Shown piece after piece: positions 9,143 through 16,985 of a stretch of 64,000 nt of DNA; the stretch's first letter is position 1, and each line of letters starts with the position of its first letter. The notes beneath the pieces are model-generated. The model searched no databases. It was not told the origin of the DNA and saw nothing but the letters and a program-made list of their open reading frames with translations. Both the position numbers and the translations under genes were made by a program. The DNA is from Hyphococcus luteus (GTDB lineage: Bacteria > Pseudomonadota > Alphaproteobacteria > Caulobacterales > Parvularculaceae), in the NCBI RefSeq assembly GCF_002943565.1, contig NZ_PJCH01000010.1, positions 124,001 to 188,000 of the forward strand, in the 5' to 3' direction.

Positions 9143-10426
9143 ATGTCGTTGAAACTGCTTCGGTCTTTTAAGGGATCAAAGAAAGGGTCGATCGCGGTGA
9201 TTTTCGCCGTGACGGCGCCCGTTGTGGTCGGATTTTCCGCGCTCGGCGCGGAGGTCATGTACTGGCAGTATAATCACCGCCTGTTGCAGAGCGCGGCGGA
9301 TGCGGCGGCGTTCTCCGGCGCGGCGCAGCTGGCGCAGGGGCGCAGCGTCACCGATGCGACGGCGGCCGCCTCCAACGCCGCTTATGAAACGGGCCTTAAG
9401 GCGGCGCGCGCCGATACGCCGGCGATTAGCTCGCCGCCCGTGTCCGGGACGTTTGCGGGCGATGCAAAGGCGGTCGAGGTCGTGTTGAGCGACAACCTGC
9501 CGCGCATGTTCACCGGCATTTTTTACGACACGGACACGGTGCGCATTTCCGCCCGCGCGGTTTCGCGCACGGCGGGCGCGCGTCCCGCCTGCGTGCTGGC
9601 GCTTAACAAATCCGCGAGCCAGGCGGTGAGTTTCGCCGGCTCCTCGACGCTCGTGCTTCAGGGCTGCGACGTCGCGTCGAACTCCATCGCCAGCGACGCC
9701 ATCGATTTCCAGGGCGCGACGGACGTGACGACCGAATGCGCGTCGGCGGTGGGCGGCATTGACGGCGCATCCGGGTCTTTGACGCTGACGGACTGCGCCG
9801 CGCCGTTTGCGGGCTCGCGGCCGTTCCCCGATCCTTATGAGGATCTCGTGTTTCCGGCGTCGGACACATGCGACCAGGCGCTGAAAAACAATCTCAATGT
9901 GAGCCCGGGCGTCAGCAGAACGGTGTCGCCGGGAACGGTGACGACCTTCTGCACGGGCAGCCCGAATGTCATGATCCAGGGCGACATCACGTTCAATGCG
10001 GGCCAGTATATTTTCGACGGCGTCGACGTGACCGTGAATTCAACGGCCTCTCTTTACGGCAGCGGCGTGACGATCTTTCTGACCGGCGGCGCGCGTCTCA
10101 CCATGAATGGCGGCGCCGACGTTCAACTCACGGCGCCGACAAGCGATCTCGATCCTTATCAGGGCGTGCTGGTTTTTGCGGACCCGGCGGATTCGAATGT
10201 CGACCATGTGCTGAACGGCAACAGCGCCACCTCGTTTACGGGCGCGCTTTACTTTCCGACGAGCGATGTGACCTTTTCCGGCACGAGCGACGAAGATGTG
10301 AGCGCCTGCACATTGCTGATCGCCGATGAAGTGGAATTCACCGGCAACAGTTTCTTCGGATCGAATTGCGATGCGATCGGCGTTGAGACAGCGGAGACGG
10401 CGCAAGTCGTCCTGATTGTGGAGTAA
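9143..10426 (+). CDS. TadG-like pilus-assembly protein
   Basis: About 427 residues from ATG 9143 (MSLKLLRSFKG). The N terminus has the TadE/TadG signature: a short basic leader, GSIAVIFAVTAPVVVGFSAL as the single membrane helix, then a conserved region after HRLLQSAADAAAFSGAAQLA. The rest is an extracytoplasmic Ser/Thr/Asp-rich beta region with regularly spaced Cys (ACVLAL, LQGCDVAS, TTECAS, TLTDCA, DTCDQA) and no recognisable domain. TadG proteins belong to Flp/Tad pilus systems. It is followed by two TadE-like genes in a likely operon, but no tad ATPase or secretin is in the window. Confidence 0.8.
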   Translation: MSLKLLRSFKGSKKGSIAVIFAVTAPVVVGFSALGAEVMYWQYNHRLLQSAADAAAFSGAAQLAQGRSVTDATAAASNAAYETGLKAARADTPAISSPPVSGTFAGDAKAVEVVLSDNLPRMFTGIFYDTDTVRISARAVSRTAGARPACVLALNKSASQAVSFAGSSTLVLQGCDVASNSIASDAIDFQGATDVTTECASAVGGIDGASGSLTLTDCAAPFAGSRPFPDPYEDLVFPASDTCDQALKNNLNVSPGVSRTVSPGTVTTFCTGSPNVMIQGDITFNAGQYIFDGVDVTVNSTASLYGSGVTIFLTGGARLTMNGGADVQLTAPTSDLDPYQGVLVFADPADSNVDHVLNGNSATSFTGALYFPTSDVTFSGTSDEDVSACTLLIADEVEFTGNSFFGSNCDAIGVETAETAQVVLIVE

Positions 10427-10430
10427 GGCC

Positions 10431-10919
10431 ATGGCGCGAGTGATTTCATCTTTCCGCCGCGCGACAAGGCGCTGGCTGAAGAGCAAAGCAGGCGTCGCCG
10501 CAACGGAGGCCGCGCTTCTCGCGCCGATTTTCGTTCTGAGCGGGCTCGCCGTGTTCGATCTCGGCCTTGCCGGCACGAAACGGCTCGAGCTCGATCAGGG
10601 ACTGCGCGCGGGCGCGCAGGTCTCCATGGTGAACGTCACCAGCGAAAGCGACATCCTCGCCGCGACGCTTGCGGCGCTGGGCGAAAGCACGCTCGGGGAG
10701 GTGCAGGAAGACGGCATCTGCGCGCCGAACGCATCCTGCGTCGATGTCAGCTACGCCTGCGAATGCAGCGACGGGACGGCGAACGCCTGTGATGCGCTTT
10801 GTCCGTCATCGGGCGACATTCCCTCCGCCTTTCTCACCATTGTCGCGTCGCGCCGTCATGAGGGGCTTTTGTTTCCCGACATGGGGCTTCAAACGCAGAT
10901 CACGGTGCAGACGCGATGA
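10431..10919 (+). CDS. TadE-like minor pseudopilin
   Basis: About 162 residues from ATG 10431; GAGTAAGG, at the stop of the preceding gene, serves as ribosome site. The TadE motif is KAGVAATEAALLAPIFVLSG, with the Glu of the pseudopilin cleavage region followed by one hydrophobic helix. The mature part has several Cys (DGICAPNASC, YACECSD, NACDALC), unusual for TadE and suggesting disulfide bonds outside the membrane. It is 4 bp behind the TadG-like gene and overlaps the next TadE gene by 4 bp. Confidence 0.75.
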   Translation: MARVISSFRRATRRWLKSKAGVAATEAALLAPIFVLSGLAVFDLGLAGTKRLELDQGLRAGAQVSMVNVTSESDILAATLAALGESTLGEVQEDGICAPNASCVDVSYACECSDGTANACDALCPSSGDIPSAFLTIVASRRHEGLLFPDMGLQTQITVQTR

Positions 10920-11344
10920 ATGGATTTTTCCACTCTCTCCGGCGATGCCGGAACGGCACCACGGCGGTTGAGTTCGCCATTGTGGCGCCGGTCATTTTCG
11001 CGCTGATGTTCTGGTTTTTCGACCTCGCCTTTTCGCTTTATGTGCGCAACAGCTTTACGCATGCGGTGAATGAGGTGGCGCGGGAGGTGTATCTCGATCC
11101 CGACCGCACGGATGCCGAATTGCAGGCGAGTCTCGTTTCCAAGCTCGGCGGTTTCGGCGAGCGCATTACGGTAAGCTCGGCGCTCGAAACGTCAGGCGCG
11201 ATCGACTATCACGTCATGAACGCCGAGATGGATTATCACTTCAAGTCGCCGCCCTTTACCGGAAAGGCCATCACCCTGACCGCTGAAGGCCGCGCGCCGG
11301 TGATCAGTTATCAGCTCGAAGAGGGCGCCAACGGGGCTCAGTAA
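10916..11344 (+). CDS. TadE family pseudopilin-like protein
   Basis: A 142-residue TadE protein. RNGTTAVEFAIVAPVIFALM is the classical TadE motif (xxAxEFAxxxP), with one membrane helix and the polar tail outside. It starts with an ATGA overlap on the previous TadE-like gene, so the three tad genes form one translationally coupled unit. It ends 18 bp before the convergent cytochrome c gene. Confidence 0.82.
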   Translation: MNGFFHSLRRCRNGTTAVEFAIVAPVIFALMFWFFDLAFSLYVRNSFTHAVNEVAREVYLDPDRTDAELQASLVSKLGGFGERITVSSALETSGAIDYHVMNAEMDYHFKSPPFTGKAITLTAEGRAPVISYQLEEGANGAQ

Positions 11345-11362
11345 CCGCCGGCGGCGTCCCGT

Positions 11363-11809
11363 TCAGTCCGCCGCGGCGAGGTAATTCGCCAGCTTGTCGA
11401 GTTCTGCGTCGGTGATCGCCGTGGGCTTGAAGGGCGGCATGGCGTTGAGGCCGTGGCGGACGATGTATTTCACATAGTCGGCGTTGAGGTCCTCGCGCTC
11501 TTCGAGGACGGCGAAGTCCTCCCCTCGCGTCGCGCCGAGCTGCATCGTGCCCGGATGATCGACGCCCGGCGCATGGCACCAGGAGCACTGCTTGGCGAAA
11601 ATGTCTGCGCCGCTGCCGGGTTCGGGTTTCGGCGCAGCCGCCATAGTTGCTTGAGGGGCGGTCTCGGTTTGGGGCTCTGCAGCGGCCGGCGCGGTCTCTG
11701 CCGTCGCCGCGCTGTCCGCTTCGGGCGCGGCGTCATCCGACGATCCGCCGCAGGCGGCGGCGAGAGACAAAAGACCGGCAAGGAAAGCGAAGGAAAGAAT
11801 GCGGGTCAT
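11363..11809 (-). CDS. Cytochrome c lipoprotein of the VAO flavocytochrome unit
   Basis: A 148-residue exported class I cytochrome c. The leader ends LSLAAAC, with Cys20 the lipidated residue, followed by a low-complexity Ala/Glu/Thr linker. The heme site is CSWCH (Cys75, Cys78, His79), and Met124 in NAMPPF is the likely sixth ligand. Its start codon abuts the stop of the VAO gene. In p-cresol methylhydroxylase a small c-type cytochrome is the electron acceptor of the flavoprotein, and this gene is in the right place for that role. The lipid anchor differs from soluble PchC. Confidence 0.88.
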   Translation of the reverse strand: MTRILSFAFLAGLLSLAAACGGSSDDAAPEADSAATAETAPAAAEPQTETAPQATMAAAPKPEPGSGADIFAKQCSWCHAPGVDHPGTMQLGATRGEDFAVLEEREDLNADYVKYIVRHGLNAMPPFKPTAITDAELDKLANYLAAAD

Positions 11810-13375
11810 TTATGCTTTCCTCCGGTTCTTGCCCCAGATGCCCGACTTGCCGGGCGCCAGGATGCCGTTGGGGTCGAGCGCGTCCTTGATGGTTTCGTGC
11901 ATCTTCCAGAGCGCGTTGTCGTTCCAGCTATAGGTTTTGGCGATGCGGTCCATGTAACGGATATGAGTGCGGTATTCGCCGTAGCCTTCAGCCGCCGCCT
12001 CGTCGACGAGGATGTTGAAGAGCTCGTCGAGCTTTTTGCGTTCGTCCGGGTCGGTCTTGTCGTAGACGATCACCGTGACGTGGTGGAGATCGCGCCAGCC
12101 GATGGCGAGGAGGCCCATATAGTCGAAGCCGTATTCGCGCACGCGCGACGAGACCATATTGTACTGTTTGATCGCGTCCTTGCCGGTGATCGGCGAAACC
12201 GGCGAAAAGCCCACATGGCCGCCGCCGCCGTCCCAGTTCAAAAAGTTGAACTCGGTGAGCTTCGGCACGCCCTTCATGGTTTCGGCGCGGTGGAGCAGGA
12301 GGTCGACCTTGTGGCGCCGGTCTTCGGGGAAATAGAATTTGACGCCCGGAATGTCGGCGAACGAATCGCGGATCGCCGTCCACAGCGTGTCCATCACCGG
12401 CGGCGGCCCGTAAAGCGCGCCGCAGAAATTCCACATGCCGAGATCGAGATCGGCCATCATGGTTTTCGCGACGCTCGGCGGAATCGGTCCGTCCCCGTCG
12501 TAATACTGGCTCTTGGTCCGGGTGATCGCCGCGTCGAGCACGAGGCTTCTCACCGTGGCGCCGTTCTGGATGACGCCGGCGACTTTCAAGGGGCGAAGGC
12601 GCTCGGTCACCGTCTCGATATCGTCTTCGTTTTCGAAAGTGATGAGATAGGGGCGGTAACCGGCGGGTTCGGGCATCAGCCAGATGCCCATTTTCGTCAC
12701 GACGCCGAAATTCGACTGCGAGAAAATCCCGTCCACATAAGGCCCGTAGCCATATTTGAAGAGCTGCCAGGTGTTGTTGCCCGGCATGGCGCCCATGCCG
12801 GTCCTCACGACTTCGCCATTCGGCAGCACCACTTCCATGCCGCATTGCATGGCGAAATGGTCGCCATAGGGCGTGTAGCCGATGCCGTGATCGAGGGCGT
12901 TGCCGACCACCGAGCCCCAGCCGGGATCGGGCACGTCGATCCAGAGTTTGAGGCCTTTTTCCTGGATGTAATCGTAAAGTTCGAAATAGGAGACGCCGGG
13001 CTCGACCAGCGCGTAACCGAACTCCTCGTTGACTTCGAGGATGCGGTTCATGCGGTTCATGTCGAGAACGACCGTGCCGGACATCACCGGCGCCGCGCCG
13101 CCATAGGCGAAGTTCTTGCCGCGCGAAACGGGCCAGAGCGGCACGCCGAATTCATTCGCGACGCGCACGATCTCCTGCACCTCTTCGGTGGAGGCGGGCG
13201 CGACCGCGGCGTACGGCCTGTGTTCGGTCTCGTCATTGGAGATCGTATAAGGGTCTTCGTAAGGCGTGATCTTGTCTTCGGTGAAGACCCAGTCGGCGCC
13301 GACGATGCGGGCGAAGCGGTCGAGCGCGCTCGACATCGCCTCAGCGGAAACGCCTTCGGGAAGCGGTGCGGCCAT
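11810..13375 (-). CDS. VAO/PCMH-family FAD oxidoreductase (4-cresol dehydrogenase-like)
   Basis: A 521-residue flavoprotein. The N-terminal PCMH FAD-binding domain has VWPVSRGKNFAYGG-type and GSVVGNALDHGIGYTPYGDH segments. The C-terminal cap has GGHVGFSPVSPITG, FDYMGLLAIGWRDLHHV and DPNGILAPGKSGIW, which line up with the flavoprotein of p-cresol methylhydroxylase, vanillyl-alcohol oxidase and eugenol hydroxylase. These enzymes oxidise para-alkylphenols at the benzylic carbon and pass electrons to a cytochrome c. The adjoining cytochrome gene favours a dehydrogenase over an oxidase. The exact phenol is not predictable. There is no Tat signal; export may depend on the small Tat protein encoded just upstream. 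Confidence 0.9.
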   Translation of the reverse strand: MAAPLPEGVSAEAMSSALDRFARIVGADWVFTEDKITPYEDPYTISNDETEHRPYAAVAPASTEEVQEIVRVANEFGVPLWPVSRGKNFAYGGAAPVMSGTVVLDMNRMNRILEVNEEFGYALVEPGVSYFELYDYIQEKGLKLWIDVPDPGWGSVVGNALDHGIGYTPYGDHFAMQCGMEVVLPNGEVVRTGMGAMPGNNTWQLFKYGYGPYVDGIFSQSNFGVVTKMGIWLMPEPAGYRPYLITFENEDDIETVTERLRPLKVAGVIQNGATVRSLVLDAAITRTKSQYYDGDGPIPPSVAKTMMADLDLGMWNFCGALYGPPPVMDTLWTAIRDSFADIPGVKFYFPEDRRHKVDLLLHRAETMKGVPKLTEFNFLNWDGGGGHVGFSPVSPITGKDAIKQYNMVSSRVREYGFDYMGLLAIGWRDLHHVTVIVYDKTDPDERKKLDELFNILVDEAAAEGYGEYRTHIRYMDRIAKTYSWNDNALWKMHETIKDALDPNGILAPGKSGIWGKNRRKA

Positions 13376-13381
13376 AATATG

Positions 13382-13777
13382 TTACCCCGTCTTTCTGGCG
13401 GCGCCCGTCCGGACGGACCAGGCGTAAAGATCTTTGCTGACGCGCTCGATGTTGCTTTCAAGCGGGCCTTGCGCTTGCAGCAGCGTTTTCAGGCAGAAAT
13501 AAAACGACTCGGTGGTGACGCCTTTGAGCGTCAGCGGCGCCGCGCGCGAAAGCGAGGCGAGGTCGCCGCGCCACAGCGCGGTGACGTCGCTGGCGACCGG
13601 CGTCAGGCGTCCTTGCCCGGCAAGCGCTCCCGCCATTTTGAGGGCTTCGGAAAAGCGCGCGTCATAGAAAATCCGGTCCGGCGCGCCTGTTCTCAGAAAA
13701 GACGCGGCGGCGGGCAAAACCGTTTGCGAAGCCGCAACGGAAGAAACCGCCGTCTTGACAAAAAGCCGTCTGTCCAT
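13382..13777 (-). CDS. Small Tat-signal protein upstream of the VAO flavoprotein
   Basis: A 131-residue protein from ATG 13777. It opens with MDRRLFVKTAVSSVAASQTV, a twin-arginine-type signal (RRLFVK plus a hydrophobic stretch). The mature part has no domain I recognise. It is 6 bp upstream of the flavoprotein gene in the same direction, so it is probably part of the same complex or carries it through the Tat pore. That job is inference: small Tat partners of other cofactor enzymes behave this way, and the flavoprotein has no signal of its own. Confidence 0.65.
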   Translation of the reverse strand: MDRRLFVKTAVSSVAASQTVLPAAASFLRTGAPDRIFYDARFSEALKMAGALAGQGRLTPVASDVTALWRGDLASLSRAAPLTLKGVTTESFYFCLKTLLQAQGPLESNIERVSKDLYAWSVRTGAARKTG

Positions 13778-13957
13778 CGTCCCCTTGCGAAGCGTCGAAG
13801 CCGGCGGCGCCGGGCATGCTTCGCCCTCCCTCATGCTCCGCGCTTGTTCTTTGCTTTACGCCATGTGCGCGAGGCGTGCGGGGAAGTATGATCGGCCCGG
13901 TTTTTCTGTCAATGACTTCAGGCGCAACCCATCTGGACGAACGCGCAAGAGGGCGGC

Positions 13958-14800
13958 TTATTTCTGCGCCTTCACCGCGTCGTCCACCAGGGTCAGAAAA
14001 TCGTCCGGCGTGTGAACGTTTTCGATTTCGTTCGCGGTGATGCGCACGCCCCATTTTTTCGCGATGGCTTCATAACGCGGCGCGCGCCAGTCGATGAGGC
14101 GGGCGAACCCCCAGCGGATGAAGGCGTCAGGGTCCACCTTGTCTTCAGGCATCCCGGTTTCAGCAAGATAGTCCGTCCAGCAAGAACGCAGAAACTCTTC
14201 ATTGTAATACATCGGCTTCGGCGCGCGGTCGAAACGCGCTTTCAACGCTTCCTTATGGGCTTCGTCGCCGGCGATGTAGATGATGAGGCAGGAATTTGCG
14301 AGCGCGGTCAGCACCGGGTCTTCCGGATCGTCCGGCTCCACCACTTCGCAGATCGAACCCGACGTGTCGCAGATGAATTTGTCATAACCGTAAATCGTCT
14401 TCGCCTTGCCGACGAAGAGCGGCGTGTCGAGCATGGCGCTGATTTCCGCTTCGCGATGCTGGCGCTGGCGGCGCACATATTCGTCGAAAGGAATGCCGCC
14501 CTTGTCCGGATCGCCGGGCTTGCCGAGATAGGTCGACAGGGGTTCGAGATTGTCGAAAGTGATGTTGGACGAGATATAGATCGAATCCGACATCAAAAGC
14601 TCGCGCAGCAGCGGCGTCTTCATCGCCTCGCGTTTGAAATTGTCCTCGATCGCCTCGTCCATGTAGCGCGTGCCGATGCGGTAATCGACCGAGTAATGGA
14701 ACCAATGATCCTGAGAGCGCAGCATGGAGGCGATGCGGGTCTTGCCGACGCCCGACATGCCGAGAACCGCGAGGGGAGAGCCGCGTTTGTAGTTCTTCAT
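13958..14800 (-). CDS. P-loop ATPase, function unknown
   Basis: A 280-residue protein with Walker A GMSGVGKT at residues 14-21, straight after a short basic start, as in small nucleotide kinases. Later segments are KFICDTSGSICEVVEPDDPE and ANSCLIIYIAGDEAHKEALK. The layout suggests a nucleoside- or small-molecule-kinase-like P-loop protein, but no family name can be fixed. It is a single-gene unit on the minus strand with about 120 bp to the next gene, so its neighbours give no clue. Confidence 0.7.
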   Translation of the reverse strand: MKNYKRGSPLAVLGMSGVGKTRIASMLRSQDHWFHYSVDYRIGTRYMDEAIEDNFKREAMKTPLLRELLMSDSIYISSNITFDNLEPLSTYLGKPGDPDKGGIPFDEYVRRQRQHREAEISAMLDTPLFVGKAKTIYGYDKFICDTSGSICEVVEPDDPEDPVLTALANSCLIIYIAGDEAHKEALKARFDRAPKPMYYNEEFLRSCWTDYLAETGMPEDKVDPDAFIRWGFARLIDWRAPRYEAIAKKWGVRITANEIENVHTPDDFLTLVDDAVKAQK

Positions 14801-14921
14801 AACCCGATATTCCGCTTATCCTTGCCGTATCCCCTCCATAACCGGAAAGAGGCGCGCCGCCAAACGCTTAGCAGGGCCCTCCCAAGATCGGGTTAAGGCG
14901 TGTCCGGGTATGGTCTGAGGC

Positions 14922-15569
14922 TCAGGCCGCGGCCTTTTTCACCGCCTCGGCGGGCCCCTCGAGCGCCGCCCGCGTCAGCGCGGCGGCGAGCCGCACGAAG
15001 CGTTCACGCGAGCCCGCGAGTTTTGCGAGCTTGCCGGCGTCGTCGGGCAGGCCGAGGTCTTTCGCCTCTTTCACCGCCGGCCCGTCGAGGCGGGGACAGA
15101 ACTCCTCCCACGGCCATTGCGCTTCGCGCAGGAAGATATTCGCGCCCATCTCGCCGATGCCTTTGACTTCCGAGAGAAGGCGGCGGGCCCTGGCGTCGTC
15201 GCCGTCGGCTTCTTCGCGCAGCCTGCGCAGGTCGCCATTATATTTTTCGTCGACGAGTTCGGCGGCGGCGTAGATCTCATCCGCGCCGATATTGTCGAAG
15301 CGCGCATAGCCGTTTTCGTTCAGTGTCTTGATGCGCTCGTCGCGCGGCGTATCAAGAATGTCGCGGATCTTGTAGAGGTTCTCCTTGCGCAGCCCCTTGC
15401 CGGCCTTGACGGCGTTCTCGCTGGAAATGCGCGCGCTCAACAAGATCGCGCCGAGAAGCCAGTGAAACAGCTCCTGCGGCGTGTTCTTTTCTATCTTCGC
15501 GCCCATGGCCTCGCTGTAGAGCGTTCCCTGCTCACGGATGAGGGCTTTGACAACGTCCTTTTGCGTCAT
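14922..15569 (-). CDS. HhH-GPD/endonuclease III-like DNA repair protein
   Basis: A 215-residue all-helical protein. LFHWLLGAILLSARIS is an endonuclease III-type N-terminal block and VKGIGEMGANIFLREAQWPW is a helix-hairpin-helix DNA-binding motif. The catalytic Lys expected before the HhH in bifunctional glycosylases is not obvious. There is no C-terminal four-Cys iron-sulfur cluster, so it is shorter and simpler than Nth. It may be a base-excision glycosylase homolog with altered specificity. Confidence 0.72.
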   Translation of the reverse strand: MTQKDVVKALIREQGTLYSEAMGAKIEKNTPQELFHWLLGAILLSARISSENAVKAGKGLRKENLYKIRDILDTPRDERIKTLNENGYARFDNIGADEIYAAAELVDEKYNGDLRRLREEADGDDARARRLLSEVKGIGEMGANIFLREAQWPWEEFCPRLDGPAVKEAKDLGLPDDAGKLAKLAGSRERFVRLAAALTRAALEGPAEAVKKAAA

Positions 15570-15765
15570 GGCGGCCTCCTTAGTCTCTTAGGCTTTATAA
15601 GCCAAAGGCGCGGGCGGCGCGCCCGTTCCAAAACAGGCGATATGGGCCGGCCCCGCGCCTGAGGGGCGAATTTTGCGGGTTTGGGTCCATCTGTCGGAAT
15701 TGATTGCGTAAATAGCACGGCGGGGCGGGCCTGCCTGCGAAAAATGGGGCAGGGAAGGGCTGACT

Positions 15766-15960
15766 ATGAAGACTGTCGACGGAAAGACGGCGTTCATCAC
15801 CGGCGGGGCGGGCGGCGTTGGGCTCGGCATCGCCAAGGCGCTCGCCGGGTTCGCCGGCGGCGCCCGATCGAACAGCGTTTGCGCGATTGAACTGGATGTC
15901 GCGAACCGCGAAGCCGACGCGTTGCTGGCGGCGCCGTCCGAATCCGAAATTCAAGTCTGA
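15766..15960 (+). pseudogene. Remnant of a short-chain dehydrogenase/reductase
   Basis: A 64-codon frame begins like a genuine SDR: KTAFITGGAGGVGLGIAKAL contains the TGxxxGxG cofactor motif at the right distance from the start. It then jumps to CAIELDVANREADAL, which resembles the end of the second Rossmann strand region of SDRs (xxxDVxxRE), and stops. A full SDR has about 250 residues with NNAG and YxxxK motifs, all missing here. The simplest reading is large deletions that left the first third of the gene. Confidence 0.6.
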
Positions 15961-16035
15961 CAGGCGAAAGCAAACATCCGATGCGGCGCGGGTGAAGCGA
16001 AACCGAATACAAATGTTTGAGAAAGGGAGTTTTTA

Positions 16036-16863
16036 ATGGCCAAGGACAATAAGATCACCTTTTACGATCTTGCGCTTTCGACGGGGGCGACGATCAGCCC
16101 GTTCGTCTGGGCGACGAAATACGCGCTCGCCCATAAAGGTTTTGAATTGGATGTAGTGCCCGGCGGCTTCACCGGCATCATGGAGCGCACCGGCGGCAAG
16201 ACCGAACGCCTGCCCGCCATTGTCGATGACGGCAAATGGGTGCTCGATAGCTGGGGCATCGTCGAATATCTCGACGAGACCTATCCGGACCGGCCGGCGC
16301 TTATTCCCCATCCGGGCGTTGCGACGCTGACGCGCGCGCTCGACGCCTGGTTCTGGGGCGCCGCCGTGGGGCCGTGGATGCGCTGCTATTGCGCCGATTA
16401 TCGCGATCTCTCCGTGCCGGAAGACCATGAATATGTAACGCACTCGCGCGAGAACATGCTCGGCATGAAGCTCGAAGACATGCAGGCCGGGCGCGAAGAT
16501 CGCCTGCCGGGGATTTCCGCCTCGCTCGAACCCCTGCGCGCCGCCTTGCGCGAGTCGAAATGGCTCGGCGGCGACGAACCGAACTACGCCGATTTCCGCA
16601 TTCTCGGCGGTTTCCTGTTCACCGCCTCGGTGGCGAAAACCCCGCCGCTCGCTGAAGACGATCCTTTGCGCGACTGGCTGGATCGCTGCTTCGATCTTTA
16701 TGGCGGGCTTGGCCGTCATCCGGGGCTTTTCACGCTGTTCGGTCTGAAACAGCGCGAAGGCGATCCCGACCTCTTCGTGAAGACGCCCTGGGGCGGGCAG
16801 GCCAACCGCAACACCGGCCCCCAATCGACCCGCGCGGAAACCGAAGCCATCACGCGGTCGTAA
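16036..16863 (+). CDS. LigE-like glutathione S-transferase (beta-etherase family)
   Basis: A 275-residue GST. The N terminus (ITFYDLALSTGATISPFVWA) and VVPGGFTGIMERTGGKTER closely follow the LigE/LigP beta-aryl etherases of sphingomonads, as do LPAIVDDGKWVLDSWGIVEY and AVGPWMRCYCADYRDLS. Those enzymes cleave beta-O-4 aryl ether bonds of lignin dimers with glutathione, and Ser rather than Cys occupies the active-site region. Related proteins also serve as general glutathione transferases, so true etherase activity is uncertain. A GAAAGGGAG ribosome site precedes the ATG. The neighbours are an SDR remnant and another GST. Confidence 0.82.
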   Translation: MAKDNKITFYDLALSTGATISPFVWATKYALAHKGFELDVVPGGFTGIMERTGGKTERLPAIVDDGKWVLDSWGIVEYLDETYPDRPALIPHPGVATLTRALDAWFWGAAVGPWMRCYCADYRDLSVPEDHEYVTHSRENMLGMKLEDMQAGREDRLPGISASLEPLRAALRESKWLGGDEPNYADFRILGGFLFTASVAKTPPLAEDDPLRDWLDRCFDLYGGLGRHPGLFTLFGLKQREGDPDLFVKTPWGGQANRNTGPQSTRAETEAITRS

Positions 16864-16985
16864 AACCCTTGGCTATGGGGCCCAAGGGTTTGTGATGGGG
16901 CGATCAAGCGCTTGTGTGTTCGCCCGCCGCATCCGAGACGCTATTTAAAGCCGCGCCAGAGAAGGAAAAGGAAAGAGGCCCTGCC

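Noticed and set aside
11453-13891. An 812-codon open frame on the plus strand opposite the VAO and cytochrome genes
   Set aside because: It lies antisense to well-supported genes; its His/Arg-rich composition is what an antisense GC-rich frame gives.
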